From the NCBI GenBank assembly GCA_963804055.1, contig CAWDOU010000001.1, forward strand, positions 496,001 through 560,000: a stretch of DNA of 64,000 nt. The letters are read 5' to 3'. Made by a program: the position numbers and the translations under genes. Positions 7,448-15,492 of the stretch are shown here, one piece after another. This stretch comes from Bog-473 sp963804055. Lineage in GTDB: Bacteria; Actinomycetota; Acidimicrobiia; Acidimicrobiales; RAAP-2. How positions within the stretch are numbered: position 1 is the stretch's first letter; each line of letters starts with the position of its first letter. The notes beneath the pieces are model-generated. The model was not told the DNA's origin and made no database searches. It saw only the letters and a program-made list of their open reading frames with translations.

Positions 7448-9091
7448 ATGCCGACAACGGCCACCGAGGTCCGCCCCACCGAATCGACCGTGCCACACGT
7501 GTTGGCCGTCGACCTCGGGACGGGAGGTCCGAAGGTGGCCGTTTTGGCGTCCACCGGCCGGGTGGTGGCCCACGCCTTCCAGGCGGTCGGAATTGATCTC
7601 ACCGACGATGGGGGAGCGGAGCAGTCGCCGCAGGCCTGGTGGGACGCCATCGTGTCGTCCGCCCGGCGGGCGCTGGCCGACAGCGGCGTGGCGCCCGCCG
7701 ACATCGTGGGGATCGGCTGCACGTCGCAGTGGTCGGGCACCGTGCCGGTCGACGGCGACGGGACTGCCATCGGTCCGGCCATCACCTGGATGGACTCCCG
7801 CGGCGCCCACGCCGTGCGCGAGACCGTGCGCGGCGCGCTCAACGTGCAGGGCTATTCCGCCTCCAAGCTGGCCCGGTGGGTGCGCCGCACGGGCGGCATC
7901 CCCAGCTTGTCGGGCAAGGACCCGGTCGGCCACATCCACTTCCTGCGGGCGCAGCGCCCCGAGGTCTATGCCGCGGCGTCGCTCTTCCTCGAGCCGGTCG
8001 ACTACCTCGGCCTGCGCCTGACGGGCCTGGCCCGCGCCTCGCACGACTCCATCACGTTGCACTGGGTGACGGACAACCGCGACATCAACGCAGTCGCCTA
8101 CGACGACGCGCTGATCGAGTTGGCCGGCCTCGAGCGGGCCAAGCTGCCTGAGCTGGTCCCGACCGGCAGCGTGCTGGGCGGTCTGGCCCCGGCGGCCGCC
8201 GCGGAGCTGGGCCTCCTGCCCGGGACACCGGTCGTCGCCGGCACGGGGGACCTGCACTCGGCCGCCGTGGGCTCGGGCGCCGTGGCGGACTTCGACGGCC
8301 ACCTGTACATCGGCACGTCGAGCTGGATCAGCTGCCACGTCCCGTTCAAGAAGACGGACGCCCTGACCAACATCGCCTCCTTTCCCTCGGGCATCCCGGG
8401 CCGCTACCTGGTGGCCGACGAGCACGAGACGGGGGGCGCCTGCCTGACCTGGCTGCGCGACAACGTGCTCTTCCCCGACGACGCCTTCTCCGCGAACTTC
8501 ACCGTTCCGGCGACGCACAGCGCCGCCCCCCAGAGCTTCTTCGCCACCCTCAACGATGTCGCCGCCGGCGTCCCCGTGGGCTCCCACGGCGTCCTGTTCA
8601 CACCCTGGCTGAACGGGGAGCGCTCGCCCGTCGACGACCACACCATCCGGGGCGGCTTCCACAACCTGTCACTGTCCTCGACCCGGGCCGACATGGTGCG
8701 GGCCGTGTTGGAGGGCGTCGCGCTGAACTCGGCCTGGCTGCTGGGGGCAGTGGAGAAATACACCAAACGCGCCTTCCCCTCCCTCGCCTTCGTCGGTGGC
8801 GGCGCCAACTCCGACCTCTGGTCGCAGATGCACGCCGATGCCTTGGGCCGTACCATCCGCCAGATCGACGAACCGGTGCTGGCCAACGTGCGCGGCGCCG
8901 GGCTGCTCACACTCCTGGCCCTCGGCCGCCTGACCGTGGCCGACATCCCGGGCACGGTGACGGTAAAGGCCACCTACGAACCGGATCCCGTCGCCGCTCG
9001 GACGTACGCCACGCTGCTCAAGGAGTTCGTCAACCTCTACGAGAAGACGAAGGCCATCCACAAGCGGCTCAACGGCCGCCGTTTGCAATAG
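7448..9091 (+). CDS. FGGY-family carbohydrate kinase (xylulokinase-like)
   Basis: The protein has 547 residues, the usual FGGY length. The N-terminal ATP/phosphate motif LAVDLGTGGPKVAVL sits near residue 18, CTSQWSGTVPV and WMDSRGAH (probable catalytic Asp) follow, and the second-domain motifs GTGDLHSAAVGSGAV and GGGANSDLWSQ are present. It should phosphorylate a sugar or polyol using ATP; the family covers xylulose, gluconate, ribulose and glycerol, and the substrate cannot be named. A TACGCT -10 box at 7434-7439 lies 8 nt before the ATG with no Shine-Dalgarno sequence, suggesting a leaderless mRNA. No sugar transporter or isomerase is adjacent. Confidence 0.85.
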   Translation: MPTTATEVRPTESTVPHVLAVDLGTGGPKVAVLASTGRVVAHAFQAVGIDLTDDGGAEQSPQAWWDAIVSSARRALADSGVAPADIVGIGCTSQWSGTVPVDGDGTAIGPAITWMDSRGAHAVRETVRGALNVQGYSASKLARWVRRTGGIPSLSGKDPVGHIHFLRAQRPEVYAAASLFLEPVDYLGLRLTGLARASHDSITLHWVTDNRDINAVAYDDALIELAGLERAKLPELVPTGSVLGGLAPAAAAELGLLPGTPVVAGTGDLHSAAVGSGAVADFDGHLYIGTSSWISCHVPFKKTDALTNIASFPSGIPGRYLVADEHETGGACLTWLRDNVLFPDDAFSANFTVPATHSAAPQSFFATLNDVAAGVPVGSHGVLFTPWLNGERSPVDDHTIRGGFHNLSLSSTRADMVRAVLEGVALNSAWLLGAVEKYTKRAFPSLAFVGGGANSDLWSQMHADALGRTIRQIDEPVLANVRGAGLLTLLALGRLTVADIPGTVTVKATYEPDPVAARTYATLLKEFVNLYEKTKAIHKRLNGRRLQ

Positions 9092-9258
9092 GCGCTGCGG
9101 CAAAGGCCGGCGCAGCGATCGACGAGGGCGGTGTCGTCTACTCGTACGGCAACGCCACCTTGTCTCGGGGTTCGGAGCTGCACTCAGAAGTTCCACTCGT
9201 CGGGAGGCACCGAGTGCGGGCCTGTCAGTTCGTCCTCACCCGTTCTAAGCTGCCTCCC

Positions 9259-9495
9259 GTGGCACCTTCGGACGACCACCAACGGCTCGAACGGCGGATC
9301 AGGGAGCTCAGGACATCGCTGGCGAAGTACGAAACGGGGGCGCAGGAGCTCGATCCGGAGGCCATGGCCGACCTGACGAAGGCCGTGCATGTCATCGGCG
9401 ACCATCTCATGGAATTGTCGGAACGCATCGATCGGATCGAAGACAACCGGGAGGAATGGACGACCCGCGGTTGGAATCCGTCACCGGGGGGCTGA
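9259..9495 (+). CDS. Small coiled-coil protein of unknown function
   Basis: A 78-residue protein starting VAPSDDHQRLERRIRELRTSL. Two amphipathic helices rich in Glu, Arg, Leu and Ile suggest a short coiled-coil hairpin, followed by a Trp/Pro-containing tail. I chose the GTG at 9259 because TAAGCT (9246-9251) sits 7 nt before it as a leaderless -10 box, and because the upstream in-frame extension is not protein-like. No known family is recognised. It ends 71 bp before the convergent anti-sigma-like gene. Confidence 0.6.
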   Translation: MAPSDDHQRLERRIRELRTSLAKYETGAQELDPEAMADLTKAVHVIGDHLMELSERIDRIEDNREEWTTRGWNPSPGG

Positions 9496-9498
9496 TCG

Positions 9499-9520
9499 GA
9501 TCGGACGCCGCCGTCTGATC
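9499..9520. terminator. Hairpin between convergent genes
   Basis: GATCGGAC (9499-9506) and GTCTGATC (9513-9520) pair over 7 of 8 bases with a 6-nt loop. It lies between the small coiled-coil gene and the convergent anti-sigma-like gene. It has no T-run. Confidence 0.35.
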
Positions 9521-9566
9521 GGGACGGGTGCTCAGGGGCGCATCCCTAAGAGGTAGCCGAATCCGT

Positions 9567-10652
9567 TCAATGTCCAGACGTCTTGCTGTCGTAGGCGATC
9601 AGTGCATTCCGGTACTGACTCTCGAGAAGCAGGGCCGCATTCAAACTTGAGGCCACGGTCACCGTGTCCCGGCTCGGAACGCTCACCTTCAGGGGGGTGG
9701 TGCTGTAGCTGAGCTGCTCCTTCTGTGAGGCATGCAGTACCGCTGAGAGGGTGGCTTGGTGGACGAGGAAGGTGAAATCCAACTGTCGCGGCAGGCCCCG
9801 CGTGTCGGACCAGACCTCGACATGGACGTTCGAGATCGTCGAGTCCTCGTAGTGAGTGAGCGAGCGCTCTGAAGCAACGACACTCTGAACCAGGGCACTG
9901 ACCGGCACGCGCACCTTGTATCCACTTGTCTCGACACCGTCGATCTCGCGTTCGCCCAGCCGGGCCACCGGCCCGCTGGCGTCCCGGAGAAAGGTCAACG
10001 AAGGTGGGCCTGACGCAGTACCGCTCAGAGCCGGATACGCGAGGCACGGCTTCTCGCCGATGAGAATCCAGCTGGCGTCGCACGGGAGGTAGACGAGCGA
10101 GCCGTCTGAGACCGTGGTCGAGGACCCGAAATGCGGATCACCACCAGGAATGAATGCCTTCGTTGTGTTCACGAAGGCATTGGTCCGGGAATCGGCCGCG
10201 CCATGGCCGCTGTACTCAATGTCTATGAAACCCTGCGGTGCTCTATCGACTTCGAGTGCGGTCCAATGGACCGTCTGGGAGAACATCGCCGCAACACGGG
10301 GACTGCTCCTGATGCTGTTGAGCACCGTGGCGTCCGAAGGCGCGCTCGATCCGAACCCGAGCGTCAGGACGAGAACGAGGGCCGCGATGACGATCGGAAC
10401 CGCAATCACCCAGCGCCGGCCGTCGGCCCAGCCGCGCCATGTGCGTACACCCCGCGTGCCCGGTGGCACAGAGTTGCGCCGAGCACGCCCCCGCGGCCGG
10501 GCGGGATCAAGCGCATTGACGACGGATCCCTCCAGGCCGATCGAACGCGTCGCCTGCAGCGACTCGATGTCGGCGACCGACGGCGCTTGTGGCGCTGCAT
10601 CCATCAGCTCGGTCACGATCATTCGAATCTGGGTATCCAAGGCGTCAGTCAC
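9567..10652 (-). CDS. Probable membrane-anchored anti-sigma / sigma-operon partner
   Basis: The protein has 361 residues: a cytoplasmic N-terminal region of about 80, one membrane helix at about 81-100 (WVIAVPIVIAALVLVLTLGF) and a C-terminal extracytoplasmic domain of about 260 that is beta-rich and contains two cysteines. The GTG start at 10652 overlaps the stop of the ECF sigma gene by 8 bp, so the two are translationally coupled. Sigma gene followed by a single-pass membrane protein is the standard sigma/anti-sigma arrangement. The N-terminal region has no zinc-binding HxxxCxxC signature, so the anti-sigma role is inferred from context. Confidence 0.65.
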   Translation of the reverse strand: MTDALDTQIRMIVTELMDAAPQAPSVADIESLQATRSIGLEGSVVNALDPARPRGRARRNSVPPGTRGVRTWRGWADGRRWVIAVPIVIAALVLVLTLGFGSSAPSDATVLNSIRSSPRVAAMFSQTVHWTALEVDRAPQGFIDIEYSGHGAADSRTNAFVNTTKAFIPGGDPHFGSSTTVSDGSLVYLPCDASWILIGEKPCLAYPALSGTASGPPSLTFLRDASGPVARLGEREIDGVETSGYKVRVPVSALVQSVVASERSLTHYEDSTISNVHVEVWSDTRGLPRQLDFTFLVHQATLSAVLHASQKEQLSYSTTPLKVSVPSRDTVTVASSLNAALLLESQYRNALIAYDSKTSGH

Positions 10653-11115
10653 TGGTCCTCAATGCCTCCTTCAGGCGGGATCGCCCACGGGCGAGGTGGC
10701 GCTTCACGGAGCCTTCGCTGATGTCCATGAGCGTCGCGATGGAAGCGGGAGTCAGGTCATCCCAGTACGTGAGCACGATGACCGCCCGCTGCTGGATGCT
10801 GAGGCTGAATACGGCCGTGAGTACTTCGGGGCGAATCTCCGGAGGCTCGACGAGCTCCGGTTGCGCCGCGAGGGTCTCTCTTGACCTGCGACGTCTCGAG
10901 GATCGATGGAACTCAGCGGCTCTGTTGTAGACGGTGCGGTAGAGGTACGGGCGCTTCTCGGTAACGGTCATCCATCCCGGTGCGTTGAGGCAACGAAGGA
11001 ACGCTTCCGACACGATGTCCGGGGCGTCACCGGGTCCGACGAGGCCCGTGGCGAATCGGACGAGGTCGTCGGCGTGCTTCCGGTAGACCTCAGCATCCGC
11101 CTCCTCCACACTCAT
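10645..11115 (-). CDS. ECF-type RNA polymerase sigma factor
   Basis: The protein has 156 residues with the two-domain ECF layout. Region 2 includes VYRKHADDLVRFATGLVG and DIVSEAFLRCL, then YLYRTVYNRAAEFHR. Region 4 has LSIQQRAVIVLTYWDDLTPASIATLMDISEGSVKRHLARGRSRLKEAL, a textbook helix-turn-helix for the -35 element. The sequence most resembles the SigE-like/SigM-like actinobacterial ECFs. The last codons overlap the probable anti-sigma gene. No strong Shine-Dalgarno sequence precedes the ATG. The regulon is unknown; such pairs often sense envelope stress. Confidence 0.88.
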   Translation of the reverse strand: MSVEEADAEVYRKHADDLVRFATGLVGPGDAPDIVSEAFLRCLNAPGWMTVTEKRPYLYRTVYNRAAEFHRSSRRRRSRETLAAQPELVEPPEIRPEVLTAVFSLSIQQRAVIVLTYWDDLTPASIATLMDISEGSVKRHLARGRSRLKEALRTSD

Positions 11116-11237
11116 ACGATGCCGCAGGCCGGCTATCGGGTGACAGCGACTCCGGGAATTCTCGTGGCGCCGGTCGACTCGGGGTGCCCGCTGCGCCGGG
11201 CAGGCGGCTCGGTTGCGCGCCTCGAGTCGGCTCGGGG

Positions 11238-12098
11238 TCAGTCAGCCGCCCGGAGGCGCCGCAACGGATTCCAGCCACCCGATCCCGATCGGGACCCCTT
11301 GGTCACGATCAGCGCCAGCGATGTGGTGACGTAGCCGGCCAGCTCGGTGCGCAGGTGCACGTCGGTGTAGGGCGGTACGTCCACGTGCACGTCGTCGGGG
11401 GTCGAGCCCAGCGAGTAGTCCATGTCGACGTCGTGGCCGGCCCGCCGCAGCCGCGTCACCAGTCCCTCGATGTCACGGCGCCGGTAGAACACGGTCCCGC
11501 CCGCCTCCACGGTGGCGTCGTTGGACGACACGAGGTACTCGGTCGTGTGCACGGCGACACCACCGGGGCGCAGGCATGCCATCTGTGCGACCACGAAGTC
11601 CATCCCGGCCTCGAGCGTCCCAAGATGCTCGAGAGCGCACGACGACCACGCAAAGTCGAACCCGGTCAGGTCCGACGGCAGTGCGTTCATATCCACGGGC
11701 CGGAACGACACCCGCCGCGCGAACGCATCGTCGGCGCACAGGCCGAAGTCGTTCAACCGCTCCAGCCCGTCGGCCCACTCGCTCTCGGAGTCGGTCCAGC
11801 CCGATGCGATGGCGGACTCGTGCGGCTGGTCGGTGGCCACGATGTCGCAGCCGGCGTCGGCGAAGAGCGCCACCAGCGGCTCCTGCCCGACGCCGAACCC
11901 GACACCCCGCCGCCCGCCGGCCAGCATGCCGCGCTCGTGCAGCGCCTCGGCGATGAAGAGCCACTCCCACATCTTGCGATGGAGCATGACCTCGCGGACG
12001 TCGTCGCCGGCCGCCCACATCGGCCGCAGCCGCTCGGCCCAGGCCCGTAGAGCCGGCGAGCGCAGCGATTCGGCCGAGCACAGTTGCGAGCGCAGCAT
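11238..12098 (-). CDS. SAM-dependent methyltransferase-like protein
   Basis: The protein has 286 residues. GVGFGVGQEPLVALFADAGCDIVATDQP (about 66-93) is a methyltransferase motif I with the acidic end of strand 2. FDFAWSSCALEHLGTLEAG and CLRPGGVAVHTTEYLV are motifs II and III. This combination is typical of small-molecule class I methyltransferases associated with cell-surface glycan biosynthesis, but no glycan cluster is adjacent. TAAGGT lies 9 nt before the ATG (12108-12113), a likely leaderless -10 box. The glutamine-synthetase-like gene ends 59 bp upstream on the same strand. Confidence 0.75.
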   Translation of the reverse strand: MLRSQLCSAESLRSPALRAWAERLRPMWAAGDDVREVMLHRKMWEWLFIAEALHERGMLAGGRRGVGFGVGQEPLVALFADAGCDIVATDQPHESAIASGWTDSESEWADGLERLNDFGLCADDAFARRVSFRPVDMNALPSDLTGFDFAWSSCALEHLGTLEAGMDFVVAQMACLRPGGVAVHTTEYLVSSNDATVEAGGTVFYRRRDIEGLVTRLRRAGHDVDMDYSLGSTPDDVHVDVPPYTDVHLRTELAGYVTTSLALIVTKGSRSGSGGWNPLRRLRAAD

Positions 12099-12157
12099 GA
12101 CCGGGCGACCTTATATGGCAGCTCGCCTCGCGCTGCCGCCGGACCGCTCGCGGAGGA

Positions 12158-13544
12158 TCAGATCCGCTCGAAGTTGCGCGCCAGCTCCCAGTCCGTCACG
12201 TGCCGGTTGCTGGCCAGCCACTCCTGCTCGGCCGTGTTGAGCAGATGGTGGTGCACGTCGGGCCCGAAGGCCTCCTCGGCCACGGCCGAGTCGCGCAGGG
12301 CGTCGATGGCCTCGACCAGTGTGGAGGGGATGCGTGGCACGTCGGTCGCCTCGTAGGCGTTGACGGGGTAGGGGTCGCCCGGCTCGAGCTCGTGGTCGAT
12401 GCCGTACAACCCCGCTGCAATGGCACCCGCCAGCACGAGATACGGGTTCACGTCCGCCCCCGGGATCCTCGACTCCACCCGGCGTCCCGACCCGTGGCCG
12501 ACGAGGCGGAAGCCGCACGTGCGGTTGTCCTCGCCGTAGACGGCCGCCGTGGGGGCCCAACTCCCGGGCACGTAACGCCGGTACGAGTTCACCGTGGGCG
12601 CGGCCAGCCAGGCCAGCTCCTTGGCCGCGTACAGCTGGCCCGCCAGGAAGTGGCGGCCGAGCTTGGACAGCCCACTGGGATGCGCGGCGCCGTCGTCCGC
12701 ACCGGCGCCCGGTGCCATCAGCGCCTCGCCGCGCTCCATGTCCCACAGGCTCGTGTGCACGTGGCAGGACGACCCGACGTCGTCCATCGTCCACTTCGCC
12801 ATGAACGTCGTCGCTCTGCCCTCCTGCGCGGCGATCTCCTTGATGCCGTTCTTGAAGACAAGATGCCGGTCGGCTGTGACGAGCGCCTCGTCCCAGACGA
12901 CGTTGACCTCGTGCTGGCCGCGCCCGGCCTCGCCCTTGGAGGTCTCGACCGGGATGCCGGCGGCGCACATCTCGTTGCGGATCCGCCGCAGGACGTACTC
13001 CTCGCGGGTCGTCTGCAGCAACTGGTAGTCCTCAATGGTGGAGGTGTGCGGCGTGAGGCCCCGCCACCCCTGTGCGTCGGCCTCCTCGTAGGACTCCTTG
13101 AAGAGGAAGAACTCGAGCTCGGTGGCGCTGCACACGCGCAGGCCGCGCTCGGCCGCCGCGCTCCAACTGGCGGCGCAGGATCCGGCGGGGCGACACCTCG
13201 ACCGGCACGCCGTGCTCGTCGGTCAGGTCGCAGATGACGAAGGCCGTGCCGGGCTGCCAGGGGATCAGCCGGGCCGTGTCGTAGTCGGGCCGGGCCACGA
13301 AGTCGCCGTAGCCGGTGTCCCAGTTGGTGAAGCGGTAGCCCGGGAGGGGGTTCATGTCGACGTCGACCGCCAACAGGTAGTCACACGCCTCCATGCCGTG
13401 CTCGGCCGCGTGCGCCGTGAAGAAGTCCGCCGTGACCCGCTTGCCCACCGGGCGGCCGTGCATGTCGGGGAAGGCCAGCACGACGGTGTCGACCGACCCG
13501 TCGGCGATGGCGGCGTCAATGAGCTCACGTCCTGGTCCGGGCAT
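12158..13544 (-). pseudogene. Glutamine synthetase-like gene (gamma-glutamylpolyamine synthetase type), frameshifted
   Basis: Two frames together make a complete glutamine-synthetase-family protein of about 460 residues. The N-terminal part starts at ATG 13544 (MPGPGRELIDAAIADGSVD, then the beta-grasp segment FPDMHGRPVGKRV). The C-terminal part carries CSATELEFFLFKESYEE (metal glutamates), GQHEVNVVWDEAL, SSCHVHTSLWD and ESRIPGADVNPYLVLAG. They join near 13151-13158. Removing one G from GAGCGCGGCGGCC on the coding strand restores the expected LERAAERGLRVCSATE. The divergent neighbour is a PuuD-like hydrolase, which supports a role in ligating glutamate to a polyamine or GABA-type amine rather than ammonia assimilation. 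It could be a real pseudogene or a base-call error. Confidence 0.8.
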
Positions 13545-13563
13545 GCGCCATGTTGACCCCGCA

Positions 13564-13580
13564 ACTGGCGCAGCGCCAGT
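13564..13580. promoter_or_regulatory. 17-bp palindrome between divergent synthetase and hydrolase genes
   Basis: ACTGGCG-CAG-CGCCAGT is a perfect inverted repeat (7-bp arms) in the 70-bp region separating the divergent starts at 13544 and 13615. Its central position suits an operator acting on both genes. A TACGCT -10 box for the rightward gene lies at 13603-13608. Confidence 0.5.
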
Positions 13581-13614
13581 ACTGCCGGTCGCCGCACCTC
13601 GATACGCTGGGCCG

Positions 13615-14361
13615 ATGCTTCCGCTCATCGGCGTCTCGACCTACGTGGCCGACGTGGCCTGGGGCAATTGGGAGCGCCGGGCCGCCGTCCTGCCCGCGTC
13701 CTACTTCGAGCTGGTCGCCGCCGCCGGCGGCCGCCCGCTCCTCATCCCACCGACCAGCACCTCGCCCGGTGGCCCCGAGTCCGGGGCGGACCAGGTCATC
13801 GACGTGCTCGACGGACTGGTGCTGACCGGCGGCGGCGACGTCGACCCCGGCACCTACGGCGAGGAGCCCGATCCCGAGGTGGGCGGCGTCGACCCCGATC
13901 GGGACGCCAGCGAGCGGGCGCTCCTCGCCGCCGCGCTCGACGCCGACCTGCCCGTGCTGGCCATCTGCCGGGGCTGCCAGGTGCTCAACGTCTACCTGGG
14001 CGGCACGCTCCACCAGCACCTGCCCGACGTGGTGGGGAATCTCGACCACCGCAAGGTCGCCATGGTCTTCGAGGACGTGGACGTGGCGACCGAGCCCGCC
14101 ACCCGGACGGCCGAGGTCTTCGGCCCGTCGACCACCGTGCGCTGCTCGCACCACCAGGCCATCCGCGATCTGGGCCGTGACCTGGTGGTCACCGCCCGGG
14201 CCGGCGACGGGGTCGTCGAGGCGGTCGAGCTGCCGTCCGCCCGCTTCGTCCTGGCCGTCCAATGGCACCCCGAGGAGTCCATGGACCAGCGGCCCTTCGA
14301 CGCCCTCGTCCGGGCCGCCCGGGAGTACATGGAGGAACGGTCGCTCCGGGCCACGGTCTGA
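13615..14361 (+). CDS. Gamma-glutamyl-gamma-aminobutyrate hydrolase-like class I amidotransferase
   Basis: The protein has 248 residues of the peptidase C26 / PuuD type. The start MLPLIGVSTYVADVAWG, the oxyanion turn LVLTGGGDVDPGTYGEEP near residue 75, the nucleophile elbow ICRGCQVLNVYLGGTLHQ near residue 120 (catalytic Cys) and the C-terminal VQWHPEES (catalytic His and Glu) are all present. PuuD hydrolyses gamma-Glu-GABA to glutamate and GABA in putrescine breakdown. TACGCT (13603-13608) lies 6 nt before the ATG, which suggests a leaderless mRNA. Together with the divergent synthetase-like gene and the semialdehyde dehydrogenase at 17 kb it suggests polyamine or GABA catabolism. Confidence 0.88.
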   Translation: MLPLIGVSTYVADVAWGNWERRAAVLPASYFELVAAAGGRPLLIPPTSTSPGGPESGADQVIDVLDGLVLTGGGDVDPGTYGEEPDPEVGGVDPDRDASERALLAAALDADLPVLAICRGCQVLNVYLGGTLHQHLPDVVGNLDHRKVAMVFEDVDVATEPATRTAEVFGPSTTVRCSHHQAIRDLGRDLVVTARAGDGVVEAVELPSARFVLAVQWHPEESMDQRPFDALVRAAREYMEERSLRATV

Positions 14362-14390
14362 CCGTTCCGCCCCGGCCGGGAACCGTCGGC

Positions 14391-14440
14391 GACCCCCGGC
14401 GACCTCCGGCGACCTCCGGCGACCTCCGGCGACCCCCGGC
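14391..14440. repeat. 10-bp tandem repeat, five units
   Basis: Five head-to-tail units of GACCTCCGGC. The three middle copies are identical, and the first and last are GACCCCCGGC. A degenerate unit precedes and another follows. It lies between the amidotransferase stop and the small membrane-protein gene. Confidence 0.85.
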
Positions 14441-14500
14441 AACCGGCCATATGACCCCTTGCCCGGCTGCGTCACAGGCTCGCCAGGTAAGGTGCCCGCC

Positions 14501-14635
14501 ATGGCCAAGAGCGGGCACAAAGTCGTCAAGCCGGTGGCGGCCGCTGCGGTGACGCTCGGCACCATCGCCAGCATCTGGTGGTTCGCGCTGAAGCCCCGCC
14601 GCAAGGCGAAGGGCGAGGTCGGCTCTACGAAATAG
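14501..14635 (+). CDS. Small single-pass membrane protein (44 aa)
   Basis: MAKSGHKVVKPVAAAAVTLG is followed by a Trp-Trp-ended hydrophobic helix (about residues 12-29) and a Lys/Arg-rich tail with KPRRKAKGE. The pattern is of a tiny inner-membrane protein with both ends basic. TAAGGT (14488-14493) stands 7 nt before the ATG as a leaderless -10 box. The stop lies 11 bp inside the 3' end of the convergent sirtuin gene. Function unknown. Confidence 0.55.
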   Translation: MAKSGHKVVKPVAAAAVTLGTIASIWWFALKPRRKAKGEVGSTK

Positions 14636-15434
14636 GGGTCAGCCCCTCCACCAGCGCCGGCAGGCACTCGCTGATGGAATCCCGCAACACCACGTCGGCC
14701 AGGCCGTCCATCTCCGTCGGTTCGCCGTTCACGATGATCGCCGCCGCCCCGTGCTGCACGGCGACCGGCACGACGCCGGCGGCGGGGAACACGGCCAGGG
14801 TGGAGCCCACCGCCAAGAGGAGGTCGCACCCGGCTGCAGCCTGCTCGGCCCGGAACAGGTCCTCGGCGACGAGGCTCTGGCCGAAGCTGATGGTGGCCGA
14901 CTTGAGGATCCCGCCGCACACCGCGCCCTGGTCGCCGATGTCGAGCACGGCGGTGCACGATGGGTCGGCCTCACCCGCCCGGACCCGGTCGTGCACCGGC
15001 TCCGCCGGCTGCCGGTCGCCGCAGCTGAGGCACATCACCTCCAACGACGTGCCGTGGATCTCCACGATCCGATCGGGGTCCGACCCCGCCTTCTGGTGCA
15101 GCCCGTCGATGTTCTGCGTGACCAGGAGGTCGAGCCGGCCGCTGCGCTCGAGCTCGACCAACGCCCGGTGCCCGGCATTCGGTTCGGCCGACCACATCGG
15201 TGACGTCAGCCGGTTCTGCCACGAGCGCGCCCGCAACCCGGGGTCCGACACGTAGGCCTGCAGGGTCGCCATCTTCTCGGCCTCGGGGTCCTTGGTCCAC
15301 AGCCCCTGCGGGCCCCGGAAGTCGGCGATGCCCGAGTCCGTCGAGATCCCGGCGCCGGTCAGCACGACGACCCGCCGCGCCTGTTCGAGCAGGGCCCGGG
15401 CCCGCCCGATGTCGCCCCCGCCCTCAGAGGTCAT
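14625..15434 (-). CDS. Sir2-family NAD-dependent protein deacylase
   Basis: The protein has 269 residues starting MTSEGGGDIGRARALL. Sirtuin motifs are intact: VLTGAGISTDSGIADFRG near 25-42, LLVTQNIDGLHQKAG with EIHGTSLEVMC (catalytic His), and GSTLAVFPAAG near 215. Sirtuins remove acyl groups from lysines using NAD. The zinc ribbon is unusual: after C-L-S-C the third cysteine (DPSC) and fourth (AVCGG) are about 13 apart rather than 2-3. The upstream frame to 15836 is antisense to the acyl-CoA synthetase, so ATG 15434 is used. It is divergent from that synthetase by 58 bp, a suggestive pairing because sirtuins activate acyl-CoA synthetases by deacylating their catalytic lysine. Confidence 0.88.
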   Translation of the reverse strand: MTSEGGGDIGRARALLEQARRVVVLTGAGISTDSGIADFRGPQGLWTKDPEAEKMATLQAYVSDPGLRARSWQNRLTSPMWSAEPNAGHRALVELERSGRLDLLVTQNIDGLHQKAGSDPDRIVEIHGTSLEVMCLSCGDRQPAEPVHDRVRAGEADPSCTAVLDIGDQGAVCGGILKSATISFGQSLVAEDLFRAEQAAAGCDLLLAVGSTLAVFPAAGVVPVAVQHGAAAIIVNGEPTEMDGLADVVLRDSISECLPALVEGLTPIS

Positions 15435-15492
15435 ATGGCGATCGTCCCCACGAAGGAGAGATCGTACGGGCGCCCGGGCGTAATCTGCCCCG

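Noticed and set aside
6887..8662. 591-codon open frame antisense to yceI and the FGGY kinase
   Set aside because: Spans two well-supported genes and shows only Gly/Arg/Val-rich filler.
14391..14440. CRISPR array
   Set aside because: The units are 10 bp and contiguous with no spacers.
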